From Staphylococcus sp. M0911 (lineage in GTDB: Bacteria; Bacillota; Bacilli; Staphylococcales; Staphylococcaceae): a stretch of DNA of 64,000 nt. Both the position numbers and the translations under genes were made by a program. The stretch is taken from the NCBI RefSeq assembly GCF_003491325.1, contig NZ_CP022881.1:2294001-2358000 (forward strand), written 5' to 3'. Position 1 is the first letter of the stretch; every line of letters begins with the position of its first letter. Below, one piece after another: positions 20,801-28,388 of the stretch. The notes beneath the pieces were generated by a model. The model was not told the DNA's origin. It ran no database searches and saw nothing but the letters and a program-made list of their open reading frames with translations.

Positions 20801-23234
20801 GTTTTAACGTTACTGAACCACTAACTTTAGTGTCATTAATCGTAATATCTGCAGCATTAGGTTGACCTACTAATGGTGATGTATGATATGTTTTCACTTC
20901 GTCTCCATCATTTTTAGTATCGCCATCTGTGTCTGCATTATTGGCATCAGTTAATGATACTTCTCTTTCATAACGATCTAATAAGCCATCTTTATCATAG
21001 TCTTGTAATTCTAACGAAGATGTACCTAATGTGTTATTAATTAATTTGCCAGCATTATCTGTAAGGTATCCAGCAAATGTAAAATCTTCAACTTGGTCAG
21101 TTGTAGAACTAATTAAATTACCTTTGGCATCATATTGTGCATCTTTAGTTAAAATATTATTGGGACTTTGGTTTAATTTAATAACGATTCTCATACCTAC
21201 TGTTTCAGGTAAACCATTATTAAATTCGATTAATTTATTTAAATCACTTGCTGTAATCGTACCATTACCATTGGCATCGATAGATAAATCAGCTACTTTG
21301 TTAGCAGCATTATATGTTTTATCAAAACCTTTTAATCCATCATAATCATATTTATCTAATTCAACACTTTGAATAAATGGAATTAAATCTTTATCAATTT
21401 GATAATTGTAGCTCCATTGTTTATTTTGAGCGCCACCATATCCGAAGATACCATTTTTGATAACTTGTTGGTCAACGATAATTGCGCCATTGTCGCCTAC
21501 TTTAGTGTCTAAACTAGCCGTACCACTACTTGCTTTAAAATCATTTGAGTTTGCTGTTGAAGTATTATTGTTTAAATCAACTAAATCTTTATCTGCATCT
21601 GTAAGGAAGTAACCACTGCTTTCAGACGTACGAATAATTGTATTATTAGAAGAATCTCTAACATAAATTTGATAATTTAATTTATTATCAGATAAATCTC
21701 CTGCATTATTTAAAATATTACCCACAGTATCATCTAATTCAATTTTACCGCCTGATGCAGTTTTAGATGCTAAAATTTCTGCACCACCAAATAATCCACC
21801 GCTAGCTCGAATATAATTCACTTCCCAAATATTAGAAGGTGTACCGTCATCATTTTTTAATCTTGTAAATTGAACCGGTGTATTACTTCCAGCTGGGTTA
21901 ACTGATATTTTCGTTACATGATCAGCAATTTTAGAGTCTAAGTTTAAGTCGATTTTATATCTTGTTCCTGAGTTAGCACCCGACATATAAGCATCAATAT
22001 TAAATGGAATTGATGTACTATTTTTAACAGCATCTGAATCTAATGCTTCTGGGTCAAACACTAATGACGCAAATGTATAGTTATCTGATGTCGCTAATGA
22101 TTTTTGAGCATCTTGATCAGGGGATGTTACAGCTGCTGCCAACATTCTAGGTGTAGCCATTGCACGCATAAACGTTCTAGTTTTAGGTGGCGTAGCTAAT
22201 GTTTCTGTACTCTTCTGTTTGTTTGCCATTTCAGTTAATGCAGCTTGTAAAACGGCTTGATTAATTTCTTCGTCTGTTGCTTTATTGAAATCAACATCTG
22301 TATTATTTAAAATTTCTTTAGCTTCTGTTTTAGACACTTGATCATTTAAGAATGATTGAACAGCTTGTTCTTTATTATCTGATGCTGCTAATTGTTTACC
22401 AAGTTCTGTCTCCACTTTATTTTCATATGTTGTAGTTTGTGGCTCATTAACTTTTTCTGTTGAACTTGCTTTCTTTGATGTATTAGCAGTTTCCTTAGTT
22501 GATGTTGTTTGCTTTTCTTGAGATGAATTGTCTGTTGTTGAATTTTCATTTGTTGATTGGTCTTGTGAGGAAGTTTCTTTAGTTGTAGAGGCCGACTTAT
22601 TATCTGTTGATTGAGTTTCTTTAGTAGTCGTTGTTTCTGTAGTTGGTTCTTCTGATGTTTTACTTTCTTCTGCAGTTGTTGTTTTGTCATCGTTATTCTT
22701 GTCAGTCGTTGAAGAAGCATCTGATTTTTCATCAGTTACTGATGTAACACCTTTATTATCTTCAGTCGTTGTTGATGTTTTATCATTTGTTTTATTAATT
22801 GTGTCTTGTTCTATATTAGAGGAGTCTTTTGTTGTTTGATTTGAAGAAGCTTTTTCTGTGTTTGCTTGTTCGGTATTTTGTGTCTCTTCCGTATTAGATT
22901 TTTCTGTTTGACTAGTATCTTGAGTTGTTGCTGCCGTTTGATCAGCATGATTAGCTTCTTCTGACACATTTGTAGTTGCTTTGTCAGTTGCTTGATCCTC
23001 TGTACTAGCTGTTTCGTTAGTATTAGTCAGTTCGGTTATATCGACAGGTTCACTTTTATCTTTATTGCCGTCGTTATTTTGTGACGATGCATTATCTAAT
23101 TCATCTGCTCTCGCTACATTTCCTACGCCAAATACTAATGTCGCACCTATTAATAACGATGCAGTACCTACCGTAAATTTTCTAATTGCATATTTGTTTA
23201 ATTTGTTTGGTAAAAAGCCTTGTCTATTCTTCAT
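14877..23234 (-). CDS. Giant Bap/Bhp-like LPXTG surface adhesin with 19 Ig-like repeats
   Basis: 2785-residue wall-anchored protein. A YSIRK-type signal peptide occupies residues 1-43 (GFLPNKLNKYAIRKF, as in Bap). A Ser/Thr/Glu/Asn-rich stretch runs to about 280. A putative ligand-binding region spans ~370-740 and includes an EF-hand-like DANGNGTITASDL (~651). A TSP3-like calcium stretch (DYDKDG...DTDGDTKNDGDE, 744-778) and two diverged Ig-like modules precede 19 tandem 86-residue repeats (962-2595). Seven 15-residue Pro/Thr repeats follow, then LPETG (2745-2749), a hydrophobic helix and an acidic tail. GAGGTG precedes the ATG. Sortase should anchor it to peptidoglycan. The Bap 86-residue C-repeat length and start motif suggest a biofilm role; exact orthology is uncertain. 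Confidence 0.9.
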   Translation of the reverse strand: MKNRQGFLPNKLNKYAIRKFTVGTASLLIGATLVFGVGNVARADELDNASSQNNDGNKDKSEPVDITELTNTNETASTEDQATDKATTNVSEEANHADQTAATTQDTSQTEKSNTEETQNTEQANTEKASSNQTTKDSSNIEQDTINKTNDKTSTTTEDNKGVTSVTDEKSDASSTTDKNNDDKTTTAEESKTSEEPTTETTTTKETQSTDNKSASTTKETSSQDQSTNENSTTDNSSQEKQTTSTKETANTSKKASSTEKVNEPQTTTYENKVETELGKQLAASDNKEQAVQSFLNDQVSKTEAKEILNNTDVDFNKATDEEINQAVLQAALTEMANKQKSTETLATPPKTRTFMRAMATPRMLAAAVTSPDQDAQKSLATSDNYTFASLVFDPEALDSDAVKNSTSIPFNIDAYMSGANSGTRYKIDLNLDSKIADHVTKISVNPAGSNTPVQFTRLKNDDGTPSNIWEVNYIRASGGLFGGAEILASKTASGGKIELDDTVGNILNNAGDLSDNKLNYQIYVRDSSNNTIIRTSESSGYFLTDADKDLVDLNNNTSTANSNDFKASSGTASLDTKVGDNGAIIVDQQVIKNGIFGYGGAQNKQWSYNYQIDKDLIPFIQSVELDKYDYDGLKGFDKTYNAANKVADLSIDANGNGTITASDLNKLIEFNNGLPETVGMRIVIKLNQSPNNILTKDAQYDAKGNLISSTTDQVEDFTFAGYLTDNAGKLINNTLGTSSLELQDYDKDGLLDRYEREVSLTDANNADTDGDTKNDGDEVKTYHTSPLVGQPNAADITINDTKVSGSVTLKPNAGTQTAKVINSAGQVIGTSTVNSDGTFAVTIPKSAAGQYTIAIDAPNYDNDETNTFNIVDNTIVPAPLVDPVDDNDTTIGVHGTAGSTVTVKDSNNNVIGTVTLGANSTTGTLTLSKPLAAGTQLTSTATKNGKTSAVSPTVTVTDATAPDAPVINPVTSDDTTVTGKAEPNSTVTVTFPDGTTQVTTADASGNYTVNIPANEDFTGGETIKASAKDAAGNKSVDSNVTVTDTTAPNQPTVNQVTSEDKTITGKAEPNSTVTVTFPDGTKVQAITATDGSYRVAVPTNIDLVGGETLGVTSTDKAGNTSTAANTTVVDVTAPKEPVINDVTSEDKTITGTSEPNSTVTVTFPDGTKASATADASGNYTIGIPDSEDLKGDEELSVVATDAAGNVSVDAGTTVLDKTPPEVPTINPVTSEDKTITGKAEPNSTVTVTFPDGTTANATTDGDGNYTIDIPANEDLKGGEALPVTSTDGAGNQSGAATTTVTDTTAPTVPTINPVTREDTTITGHAEPGSTVTVTFPDGNTATGTTDADGNYVINIPTDEDLKGGEELPVTSTDKAGNKSDVATTEVTDTTAPEAPTVNPVTSEDKTITGKAEPNSTVTVTFPDGTTATGNTDADGNYVIDIPANEDLKGGETLPVTSTDKAGNKSQPASTVVTDTTAPTVPTVNPVSSEDKTVTGKAEPNSTVTVTFPDGTTASGTTDADGNYTIDIPANEDLKGGETLPVTATDKDGNKSEPATTTVTDTTAPEAPTVNPVTSDDTQITGKAEPNSTVTVTFPDGNTASGTTDADGNYVINIPSSEDLKGGETLPVTSTDKAGNTSEPAPTVVTDTTAPTVPSVNPVTSDDTQITGKAEQGSTVTVTFPDGNTATGTTDADGNYVINIPSNEDLKGGETLPVTATDKDGNQSEPATTVVTDTTAPSTPTVNPVTSDDTQITGKAEPNSTVTVTFPDGKTTSSTTDADGNYVINIPSSEDLKGGEELPVTATDKAGNTSDKATTVVTDTTAPTVPSVNPVTSDDTQITGKAEPNSTVTVTFPDGTKASGTTDADGNYVIDIPANEDLKGGETLPVTATDKDGNESEPATTVVTDTTAPTVPSVNPVTSDDTQITGKAEPGSTVTVTFPDGTKASGTTDADGNYVINIPANEDLKGGETLPVTSTDKDGNESEPATTVVTDTTAPSVPTVNPVTSDDTQITGKAEPGSTVTVTFPDGTKATGKTDADGNYVINIPANEDLKGGETLPVTATDKDGNESQPSTTVVTDTTAPTVPSVNPVTSDDTQITGKAEPGSTVTVTFPDGTKATGTADQDGNYVIDIPANEDLKGGETLPVTATDKDGNESEPATTVVTDTTAPTVPTVNPVTSNDKTITGKAEPGSTVTVTFPDGSTSTGKADQDGNYVIDIPANEDLKGGETLPVTSTDKDGNTSEPATTVVTDTTAPEAPTVNPVTSDDTQITGKAEPNSTVTVTFPDGTTASGTTDADGNYVIDIPANEDLKGGETLPVTATDKDGNTSDKTTTVVTDTTAPTVPTINPVTSEDKTITGKAEPGSTVTVTFPDGTTATGKTDDNGNYVIDIPANEDLKGGETLPVTSTDKDGNESQPTTTVVTDTTAPSVPTINPVTSDDTQITGKAEPNSTVTVTFPDGTTATGKTDENGNYVIDIPANEDLKGGETLPVTATDKDGNTSEPATTVVTDTTAPSVPTVNPVTSDDTQITGKAEPNSTVTVTFPDGTKASGTTDADGNYVIDIPAGENLKGGDHIGVTATDANGNTSPSTDGTVVDDGKPVDPSQPTDPTNPGEPTDPSQPTDPTNPGEPTDPSQPTDPTNPGEPTDPSQPTDPTNPGEPTDPSQPTDPTNSGEPTEPGQPTDPTNPGEPTEPGQPANPTNPGEPTEQTTQGHVSGNNVTSNGAVQQRNHETSSTNKGNNHEKDQSELPETGQDGVNKGTLFGTLLAGLGALFLFFKRRREDEEEEEK
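15132..15446 (-). repeat. Seven 45-bp wall-spanning Pro/Thr repeats
   Basis: Seven consecutive 45-bp units encode PTDPSQPTDPTNPGE or close variants; the two nearest the LPETG read PTEPGQ. The conserved nucleotide sequence between units suggests recent expansion and contraction by slippage. Confidence 0.92.
15450..20351 (-). repeat. Nineteen tandem 258-bp (86-residue) Ig-like repeats
   Basis: The period is exactly 258 bp with no indels over 4902 bp. Each unit starts AP-x-x-P-(S/T)-(V/I)-NPVTS(D/E)D and carries GKAEPNSTVTVTFPDG and NYVI(D/N)IP. The units nearest the wall (11-18) are almost identical, while units 1-4 are diverged. This gradient fits homogenisation within the wall-proximal block. 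Confidence 0.95.
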
Positions 23235-23694
23235 TCATGAATCACCTCATATATTTTGCACAACTTTAACATTGTATATACATATAATGCTTAATTGATT
23301 GAAATTTTACAAATGTTGCAAAACCATATATACCCACGCTTTATATTCAAAAGTAAATAGAATTATTATTACCTAAAAACGAAAAAGTATTTATTCTTTT
23401 TTAGAAATAAAATCACAACTCTTGGCAAATCGACATAAATAAAACATTTGTTTGCAAATTATTTGGAACTCAATTCAATTTGTCGTTATATTTAATAATC
23501 AATTAATATTTCAGAAATTAAATTTTATGATATTACATGTATAAAATAATAAAGTTGTGCTTTCGTATATTTCTATTAACCGAATTCATTAATAATAAAC
23601 CCGAATATTCATATTTAATTTTTAATCTCCTCATTCGTTAATTTAAAATTCCATGATATTTTGTTTATACATTTTAACTATCATTTCATCCTAA
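23235..23694. other. AT-rich upstream region of the adhesin gene
   Basis: About 460 bp with no supportable gene. Besides the ribosome site just before the ATG, I see only AT-rich tracts and no confident promoter. The length leaves room for SarA/Rot-type regulation, which cannot be read from sequence. Confidence 0.4.
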
Positions 23695-23728
23695 AAAGCA
23701 ACCCAGGACATTAATCCTGGGTTGCTTT
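23695..23728 (-). terminator. Terminator of the leucine-type dehydrogenase gene
   Basis: AAAGCAACCCAGGA-CATTAA-TCCTGGGTTGCTTT has perfect 14-bp arms. On the minus strand the following bases are TTAGG, so the T-run is short. Confidence 0.85.
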
Positions 23729-23747
23729 ATTGATATTTTCAGTTATT

Positions 23748-24815
23748 TTATTTTCTAATATCTTGAATATGGGACATTTGTTTCAATCGTGTTTCTGCAA
23801 AATGTTGTGACGCTTCTAATGGTGTTTTATGTTGTTCTTTGGCGATATCAAAGATATGTTTCACAATTTTATCTATACCTTCAATACTTTCCTTAGCACG
23901 CGTTTCATTATATCCATTCAACTCATCAGCAGTGTTGATTACACCACCACTATTCACAATATAATCTGGTGCATATAATATACCTTTTTCTTCTAACATT
24001 TGACTATGTTTGTTTTCATCTTTTAATTGGTTATTTGCTGAACCACAAATCGCTTTAACTTTTAATTGAGGAATTGTATCGTCATTTAATATACCACCGA
24101 GTGCACATGGCGCGAAGATATCCGCTTCTACTGAAAAGATATCATCTGGTTCAACAAATGTCGCATTAAACTCATCTACTGCACGTTGTGCATTATCTTT
24201 ATTTATATCAGTAACAATCAACTTAACACCATCTTCATGTAAAAGACGACAAAGTTCATAGGACACGTGTCCCACACCTTGAACTGCTACGGTCTTACCT
24301 TCAAGAGATTCACCATTAAATTGTTCTAAAGCCGTACGCTTCATAGCAATATATATACCATAAGCTGTCATAGGACTTGGATTACCTGCTGAGCCGAACG
24401 ACTTACTTGTACCACAAACATAAGGTGTTTCTTTATGAATAAGGTTCATTTCATGCTCTGATGTACCTACATCTTCAGCTGTATAATAACGACCATTTAA
24501 TGTATGAACATAACGCCCTAATGCTCTATAGAATGCTTCTTCATCTTCTTTATTAGGTGATCCCATCACTACTGTCTTACCTCCACCAAGGTCTAAGCCA
24601 GCTGCAGCATTTTTATATGTCATTCCGCGTGCTAAATTCATAGCATCCTCAATTGCTTCTTCTTCTGATGCATAATCATTTCTCACGCGGCAACCACCTA
24701 ATGCTGGTCCAAGCGTTGTATCATGAATACAAATAATTGCCTTTAGACCCGTTGATTGATCTTGGCAAAAAACTATTTGTTCATAATCTTCTTGTTCCAT
24801 TGTTTCAAAAATCAT
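23748..24815 (-). CDS. Leucine/valine-type amino acid dehydrogenase
   Basis: 355-residue NAD-dependent Glu/Leu/Phe/Val dehydrogenase. The N-terminal catalytic domain has [16 protein letters not shown] GGCRVRNDY, and [13 protein letters not shown], whose Lys is the substrate-binding residue. The [12 protein letters not shown] segment carries the catalytic Asp region. The Rossmann domain shows [17 protein letters not shown]. Length and motifs match leucine dehydrogenase (bcd/ldh), which reversibly deaminates branched-chain amino acids to 2-oxo acids, over the longer glutamate dehydrogenases. It is monocistronic. The exact substrate is inferred. Confidence 0.82.
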   Translation of the reverse strand: MIFETMEQEDYEQIVFCQDQSTGLKAIICIHDTTLGPALGGCRVRNDYASEEEAIEDAMNLARGMTYKNAAAGLDLGGGKTVVMGSPNKEDEEAFYRALGRYVHTLNGRYYTAEDVGTSEHEMNLIHKETPYVCGTSKSFGSAGNPSPMTAYGIYIAMKRTALEQFNGESLEGKTVAVQGVGHVSYELCRLLHEDGVKLIVTDINKDNAQRAVDEFNATFVEPDDIFSVEADIFAPCALGGILNDDTIPQLKVKAICGSANNQLKDENKHSQMLEEKGILYAPDYIVNSGGVINTADELNGYNETRAKESIEGIDKIVKHIFDIAKEQHKTPLEASQHFAETRLKQMSHIQDIRK

Positions 24816-24952
24816 TCAAATACTCCTCTCATAAAATTAATCTACATTATTCGCATACCCTGACAATATGGGAATAATCTCGATTTGAAACACGCACAAT
24901 ATTAGCTAAATTATGAATTATAAGAAAATTTTTTCGTCTTTATGTTTACATT

Positions 24953-24983
24953 AAAAAACTGAGACAATTCAACATGTCTCAGT
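24953..24983 (-). terminator. Terminator of the VOC gene
   Basis: ACTGAGACA and TGTCTCAGT form 9-bp arms, followed on the minus strand by T6. Confidence 0.85.
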
Positions 24984-25027
24984 CACTATTTATATTTCAT
25001 ATCTTCAAATTGCCAATATTTTAAATG

Positions 25028-25426
25028 CTATTTATTGTAGTCTGCGAAATATGAATGTACATATGTTTCTGTTTTTTCTTGTACTTCACAATAAACTTCT
25101 ACTGTAAAATTGCCTGGTGCTTTAAAGTAAAAAGTATATGTTGCATGCGCCATTTCAGGATCCCATACTTCATACCCGTCATTTTTTAAGATTTGATGTA
25201 TACGATCCACCTCTTCTTTACTTTCTTGCGGGAAACCAATATGGAATGTATCTGGATATTTTATATTTTCTCCTTCTATTAAATTAAATAGAAATCCATC
25301 TTCGTCATTCATAGCTGCAAACATATTGCCAGCACTACCAATACAAACTAAATCGAAATACTTTTCAAAAAATGCTCGCGTTGTTTTTACATCGTTGACC
25401 GTTATATTAATATGGTTAATTTTCAT
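25028..25426 (-). CDS. VOC-family (glyoxalase/dioxygenase fold) protein
   Basis: 132-residue protein of the vicinal oxygen chelate superfamily. It starts MKINHINITVNDVKTTRAFFEKYF, the usual first beta-alpha-beta module with a metal-ligand His, and ends with FKAPGNFTVEVYCE, which places the second-module Glu ligand. A GAAGG site precedes the ATG. It lies 25 nt after a MarR regulator on the same strand, so the two probably form a sensor/detoxification pair. The family includes glyoxalase I, fosfomycin and bleomycin resistance proteins and dioxygenases; nothing here singles out one. Confidence 0.8.
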   Translation of the reverse strand: MKINHINITVNDVKTTRAFFEKYFDLVCIGSAGNMFAAMNDEDGFLFNLIEGENIKYPDTFHIGFPQESKEEVDRIHQILKNDGYEVWDPEMAHATYTFYFKAPGNFTVEVYCEVQEKTETYVHSYFADYNK

Positions 25427-25451
25427 AATTCAGACCTTCTTTTTCTTTATT

Positions 25452-25916
25452 TTATTTCTTACGTTCAATTTCATTATCTAAAATAGCTGTTGTTGCTTTT
25501 AGAAACGACTGAATGGTTTCCATTTGCTCTGCCGTATATTGATTTGTCAGTTCAGTCATATGTTGATTCAATGTTTCATAAGCATGTTGTACTTCTGATT
25601 TATCTTCATATTGTGGAACAATCATAATACTTCGACGATCTTTAGGATGACGCTCACGTTTAACATAGCCTGCTCTTTCTAATCGATCGACCAATGCTGT
25701 AACACTTCCCGTTGTAAGTCCAACTCTTCTACCTAATTCACCAGCAGTGATAGGCCCCGTCTCACTTAACATATCAATCGTAGTCCAATCATGATTATAT
25801 ACATCTAATTGTTCTGCAATTTTATGTTGGTATAAAACAACTCGCCGTCCTAAATCTCTAAATGAAGTCACAATATCATTATGTTTAACATCATTTTGAT
25901 TGTTATCATCATTCAT
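25452..25916 (-). CDS. MarR-family transcriptional regulator
   Basis: 154-residue MarR regulator. The winged helix is clear: GPITAGELGRRVGLTTGSVTALVDRLERAGYVKRERHPKDRRSIMI at about residues 52-98. The start MNDDNNQND follows GAGGTGG at 8 nt; an in-frame GTG/ATG run upstream lies before that site. A 13-bp perfect palindrome 22-34 bp upstream is a likely self-operator. It is the first gene of a two-gene unit with a VOC protein, so the regulator may control it in response to a toxic small molecule. Confidence 0.85.
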   Translation of the reverse strand: MNDDNNQNDVKHNDIVTSFRDLGRRVVLYQHKIAEQLDVYNHDWTTIDMLSETGPITAGELGRRVGLTTGSVTALVDRLERAGYVKRERHPKDRRSIMIVPQYEDKSEVQHAYETLNQHMTELTNQYTAEQMETIQSFLKATTAILDNEIERKK

Positions 25917-25937
25917 TTTTAAACCACCTCTATTTAC

Positions 25938-25950
25938 CTTGATTATCAAG
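25938..25950. promoter_or_regulatory. Candidate MarR operator
   Basis: CTTGAT-T-ATCAAG is a perfect 13-bp palindrome just upstream of the MarR ribosome site; a related GATTATC half-site follows at 25957-25963. The position between promoter and start fits autorepression. Binding is inferred. Confidence 0.45.
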
Positions 25951-26026
25951 ATATTCGATTATCTAACTACTTTAACACAATTCAGATTCTAATGAAAGAT
26001 TCTTAACTTTATTTATGTAATTGCTC

Positions 26027-26062
26027 AAAAAAAGGCCTAGGGACAACTCCCTAGACCTTAAA
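26027..26062 (-). terminator. Terminator of mccAB
   Basis: On the minus strand AAGGTCTAGGGA pairs with TCCCTAGGCCTT around a 4-nt loop, followed by T7. Confidence 0.9.
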
Positions 26063-26075
26063 AATAGTGATAGCA

Positions 26076-27221
26076 TTAGTTTAATGTATCAAGTGCTTGT
26101 TTTAAATCATTGACTAAATCATCTGTGTCTTCAATACCAATTGATAAACGGATTAATCCATCTGTGATACCCTCTTTAGCGCGTACATCTGCTGGAATAG
26201 ATGCATGTGTCATTAATGCAGGAACTGATATTAAACTTTCTACTGCTCCTAAACTTTCAGCTAACGTGAAATATTGCGTAGCATGAATCACTTGTTTCGC
26301 AGCTTCTGTGTCTTTCACTTCAAATGCAATATCGCCTGTATGTCCATCTGCTTGTGCAGCATGAATATCATAGTTTAAGTGACTTTTAATACTTGGATGG
26401 AATACTTTTTGTACACTATCGTGAGACTGTAACATATCAATCACTGCTTCTACGTTACGATTAATTTGTTCCATACGTAAACCTAACGTCTTGATTCCTC
26501 TTACTAATAAGTAGCTATCCTGTGGTCCAAGCACACCACCAGTTGAATTTGAGATAAAGCCTATACGTTCTCCTAATTCATCGTCTGCAGTCACTACTAA
26601 TCCTGCAACTACATCACTATGTCCACCAATATATTTAGTAGCAGAATGTAAAACTATATCAATACCAAAATCTAATGGATTTTGATAATAAGGTGTCATA
26701 AATGTATTATCTACTACAGAAATAAGGTTATGTTTTTTAGCAATCGCTACAGCACCTTTAATATCTGTCACACGTAATAATGGATTAGAAGGCGTTTCGA
26801 TATATAACATTTTTGTTTCTGGTTTAATATATTTCTCAACATTTTCAATATTGGTTGTATCTACAAAATCTACGTCTAATCCGAAGCGTGTAAATACTTT
26901 TGTTAAAGCACGGTACGTACCACCATATACATCTGAATTTAAAATAAGGTGGTCTCCTTTATCTAATAACATAATCACTGCACTAATAGCTGCCATGCCT
27001 GAACCAAATGCGAAACCATGTTTACCATGTTCTAAGTCTGCAATAACACTTTCTAAAGACGCACGTGTTGGATTGGCAGTACGTGAATATTCATAACCTT
27101 GGCGTAAATCTCCGATATCGTCTTGTAAATATGTACTTGTTTGGTAAATTGGAGTCGTTACAGCACCTGTATAATCATCTGTTGTATGTCCGCCATGTAT
27201 CATTTGTGTTTTTTTATTCAT
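26076..27221 (-). CDS. mccB: Cystathionine gamma-lyase / gamma-synthase family enzyme
   Basis: 381-residue PLP enzyme of the Cys/Met metabolism family. SATKYIGGHSD carries the PLP Lys; YSRTANPTR, the phosphate-binding GSGMAAISA, and the SLGAVESLISVPA and H-rich C-terminal motifs are present. The start MNKKTQMIHGG follows AAGGAG at 10 nt and overlaps the end of the upstream cystathionine beta-synthase gene by 8 bp, so they are translationally coupled. With that partner it should perform reverse transsulfuration: homocysteine plus O-acetylserine to cystathionine, then to cysteine. A metB-type (gamma-synthase) activity is possible on sequence alone. Confidence 0.9.
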   Translation of the reverse strand: MNKKTQMIHGGHTTDDYTGAVTTPIYQTSTYLQDDIGDLRQGYEYSRTANPTRASLESVIADLEHGKHGFAFGSGMAAISAVIMLLDKGDHLILNSDVYGGTYRALTKVFTRFGLDVDFVDTTNIENVEKYIKPETKMLYIETPSNPLLRVTDIKGAVAIAKKHNLISVVDNTFMTPYYQNPLDFGIDIVLHSATKYIGGHSDVVAGLVVTADDELGERIGFISNSTGGVLGPQDSYLLVRGIKTLGLRMEQINRNVEAVIDMLQSHDSVQKVFHPSIKSHLNYDIHAAQADGHTGDIAFEVKDTEAAKQVIHATQYFTLAESLGAVESLISVPALMTHASIPADVRAKEGITDGLIRLSIGIEDTDDLVNDLKQALDTLN

Positions 27222-28122
27222 TATTCTCATTCTCCTTATAACTAAATATTTGTTTTGACATGTATCGGTCGCTACCATCAGGGAATATCGTCACGATAAT
27301 CCCTTTATCTATTTGTTTTTTTAATTCAAGTGCACCTTGAAGTGCAGCGCCGGATGAGCTACCTACTAGTAACCCTTCTTGTTTAGCGATGGCTTTTACA
27401 TTATCAAAGGCATGTTGATCACTAATTGTAAAAATACCTTCTACTAATGATTTCTCTAGAAAGCTAGGCCATTTTTCTGAACCAATACCTTCTGTGGCAT
27501 GCGTATGACTTGGACCGCCATTTAATATCGACCCCTCAGGTTCGACGATATAATTTTTAACACCTAATGGTTGTAAGTGTCTCGCGACGCCTGTAAATGT
27601 ACCGCCCGAGCCAGCACCAGCAACAAAGTAATCAATATGATTTAGTTCATCTGTTAACGCTTTACCTAATGTATGAGTATAGGCATCTGGATTATGTGTT
27701 GTTTCAAATTGATTCATATAAATCGATTGCGTGTCTTCAGCATACTGTCGGGCAACTTGTTGTGCACCTATCATGCCTTCAGCTTTTACAGTTCTTTTAA
27801 CATCAGCACCTAAAGCACGCATAATTGATATTTTCTCTTCGGAAAAGCCTTCTGGTGCAAATATCACGCAATTAAGTTGGTAACGATTGGCAGCTATTGC
27901 TAAACCAATCCCTGTATTACCAGCTGTAGCTTCTACAATGGTATCACCTCGATGTAGACGCCCCTCTTCAATCGCTTGTTCAACTAAATACTTTCCTAGT
28001 CGGTCTTTTACACTTCCGCCTGTATTAAATTGTTCGAGTTTCGCATAGATTTTTACATCTTCATCACTAAAACTCTCTAATAACACGAGTGGTGTCTCTC
28101 CTATTAAGTCATATGCAATCAT
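27214..28122 (-). CDS. mccA: O-acetylserine-dependent cystathionine beta-synthase
   Basis: 302-residue fold-type II PLP enzyme of the cysteine synthase family. GSVKDRLGKYL carries the PLP Lys (about residue 41), EATAGNTGIGLA is the substrate loop, and GAGSGGTFTGVA binds the PLP phosphate. The pairing with mccB argues for cystathionine beta-synthase rather than plain cysteine synthase. An in-frame stop two codons upstream fixes the ATG, yet the nearest good Shine-Dalgarno (AAAGGA) is 18 nt away, so initiation may be weak or use a folded leader. A clear sigma-A promoter lies at 28216-28244. Confidence 0.9.
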   Translation of the reverse strand: MIAYDLIGETPLVLLESFSDEDVKIYAKLEQFNTGGSVKDRLGKYLVEQAIEEGRLHRGDTIVEATAGNTGIGLAIAANRYQLNCVIFAPEGFSEEKISIMRALGADVKRTVKAEGMIGAQQVARQYAEDTQSIYMNQFETTHNPDAYTHTLGKALTDELNHIDYFVAGAGSGGTFTGVARHLQPLGVKNYIVEPEGSILNGGPSHTHATEGIGSEKWPSFLEKSLVEGIFTISDQHAFDNVKAIAKQEGLLVGSSSGAALQGALELKKQIDKGIIVTIFPDGSDRYMSKQIFSYKENENNE

Positions 28123-28215
28123 ATTCTATATATTCAATCATCCTTTATTCAGTGGAAAATTGAACATTCCCTTCTTTCTCAAATGGATTAATTAATTCTT
28201 ATTTAACAGGTATGA

Positions 28216-28244
28216 ATTATAAAGGATTGTACACAAATTTGCAA
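28216..28244 (-). promoter_or_regulatory. mccAB promoter
   Basis: On the minus strand TTGCAA, a 17-bp spacer and a consensus TATAAT are seen. The leader is about 87 nt. CymR control is expected for this operon in staphylococci, but I could not place a convincing site. Confidence 0.65.
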
Positions 28245-28388
28245 TTTCATAGTTTATAACTTTTTATATTTTTTACATCATTATTTTTAAATTCAATCAA
28301 ATGTGTCATCTACTTTATTCTGTTATGATAATGATAATACCGTTCATACATTTTCATGGATAATACAAGTAAAGGAGTTCACAATAAG

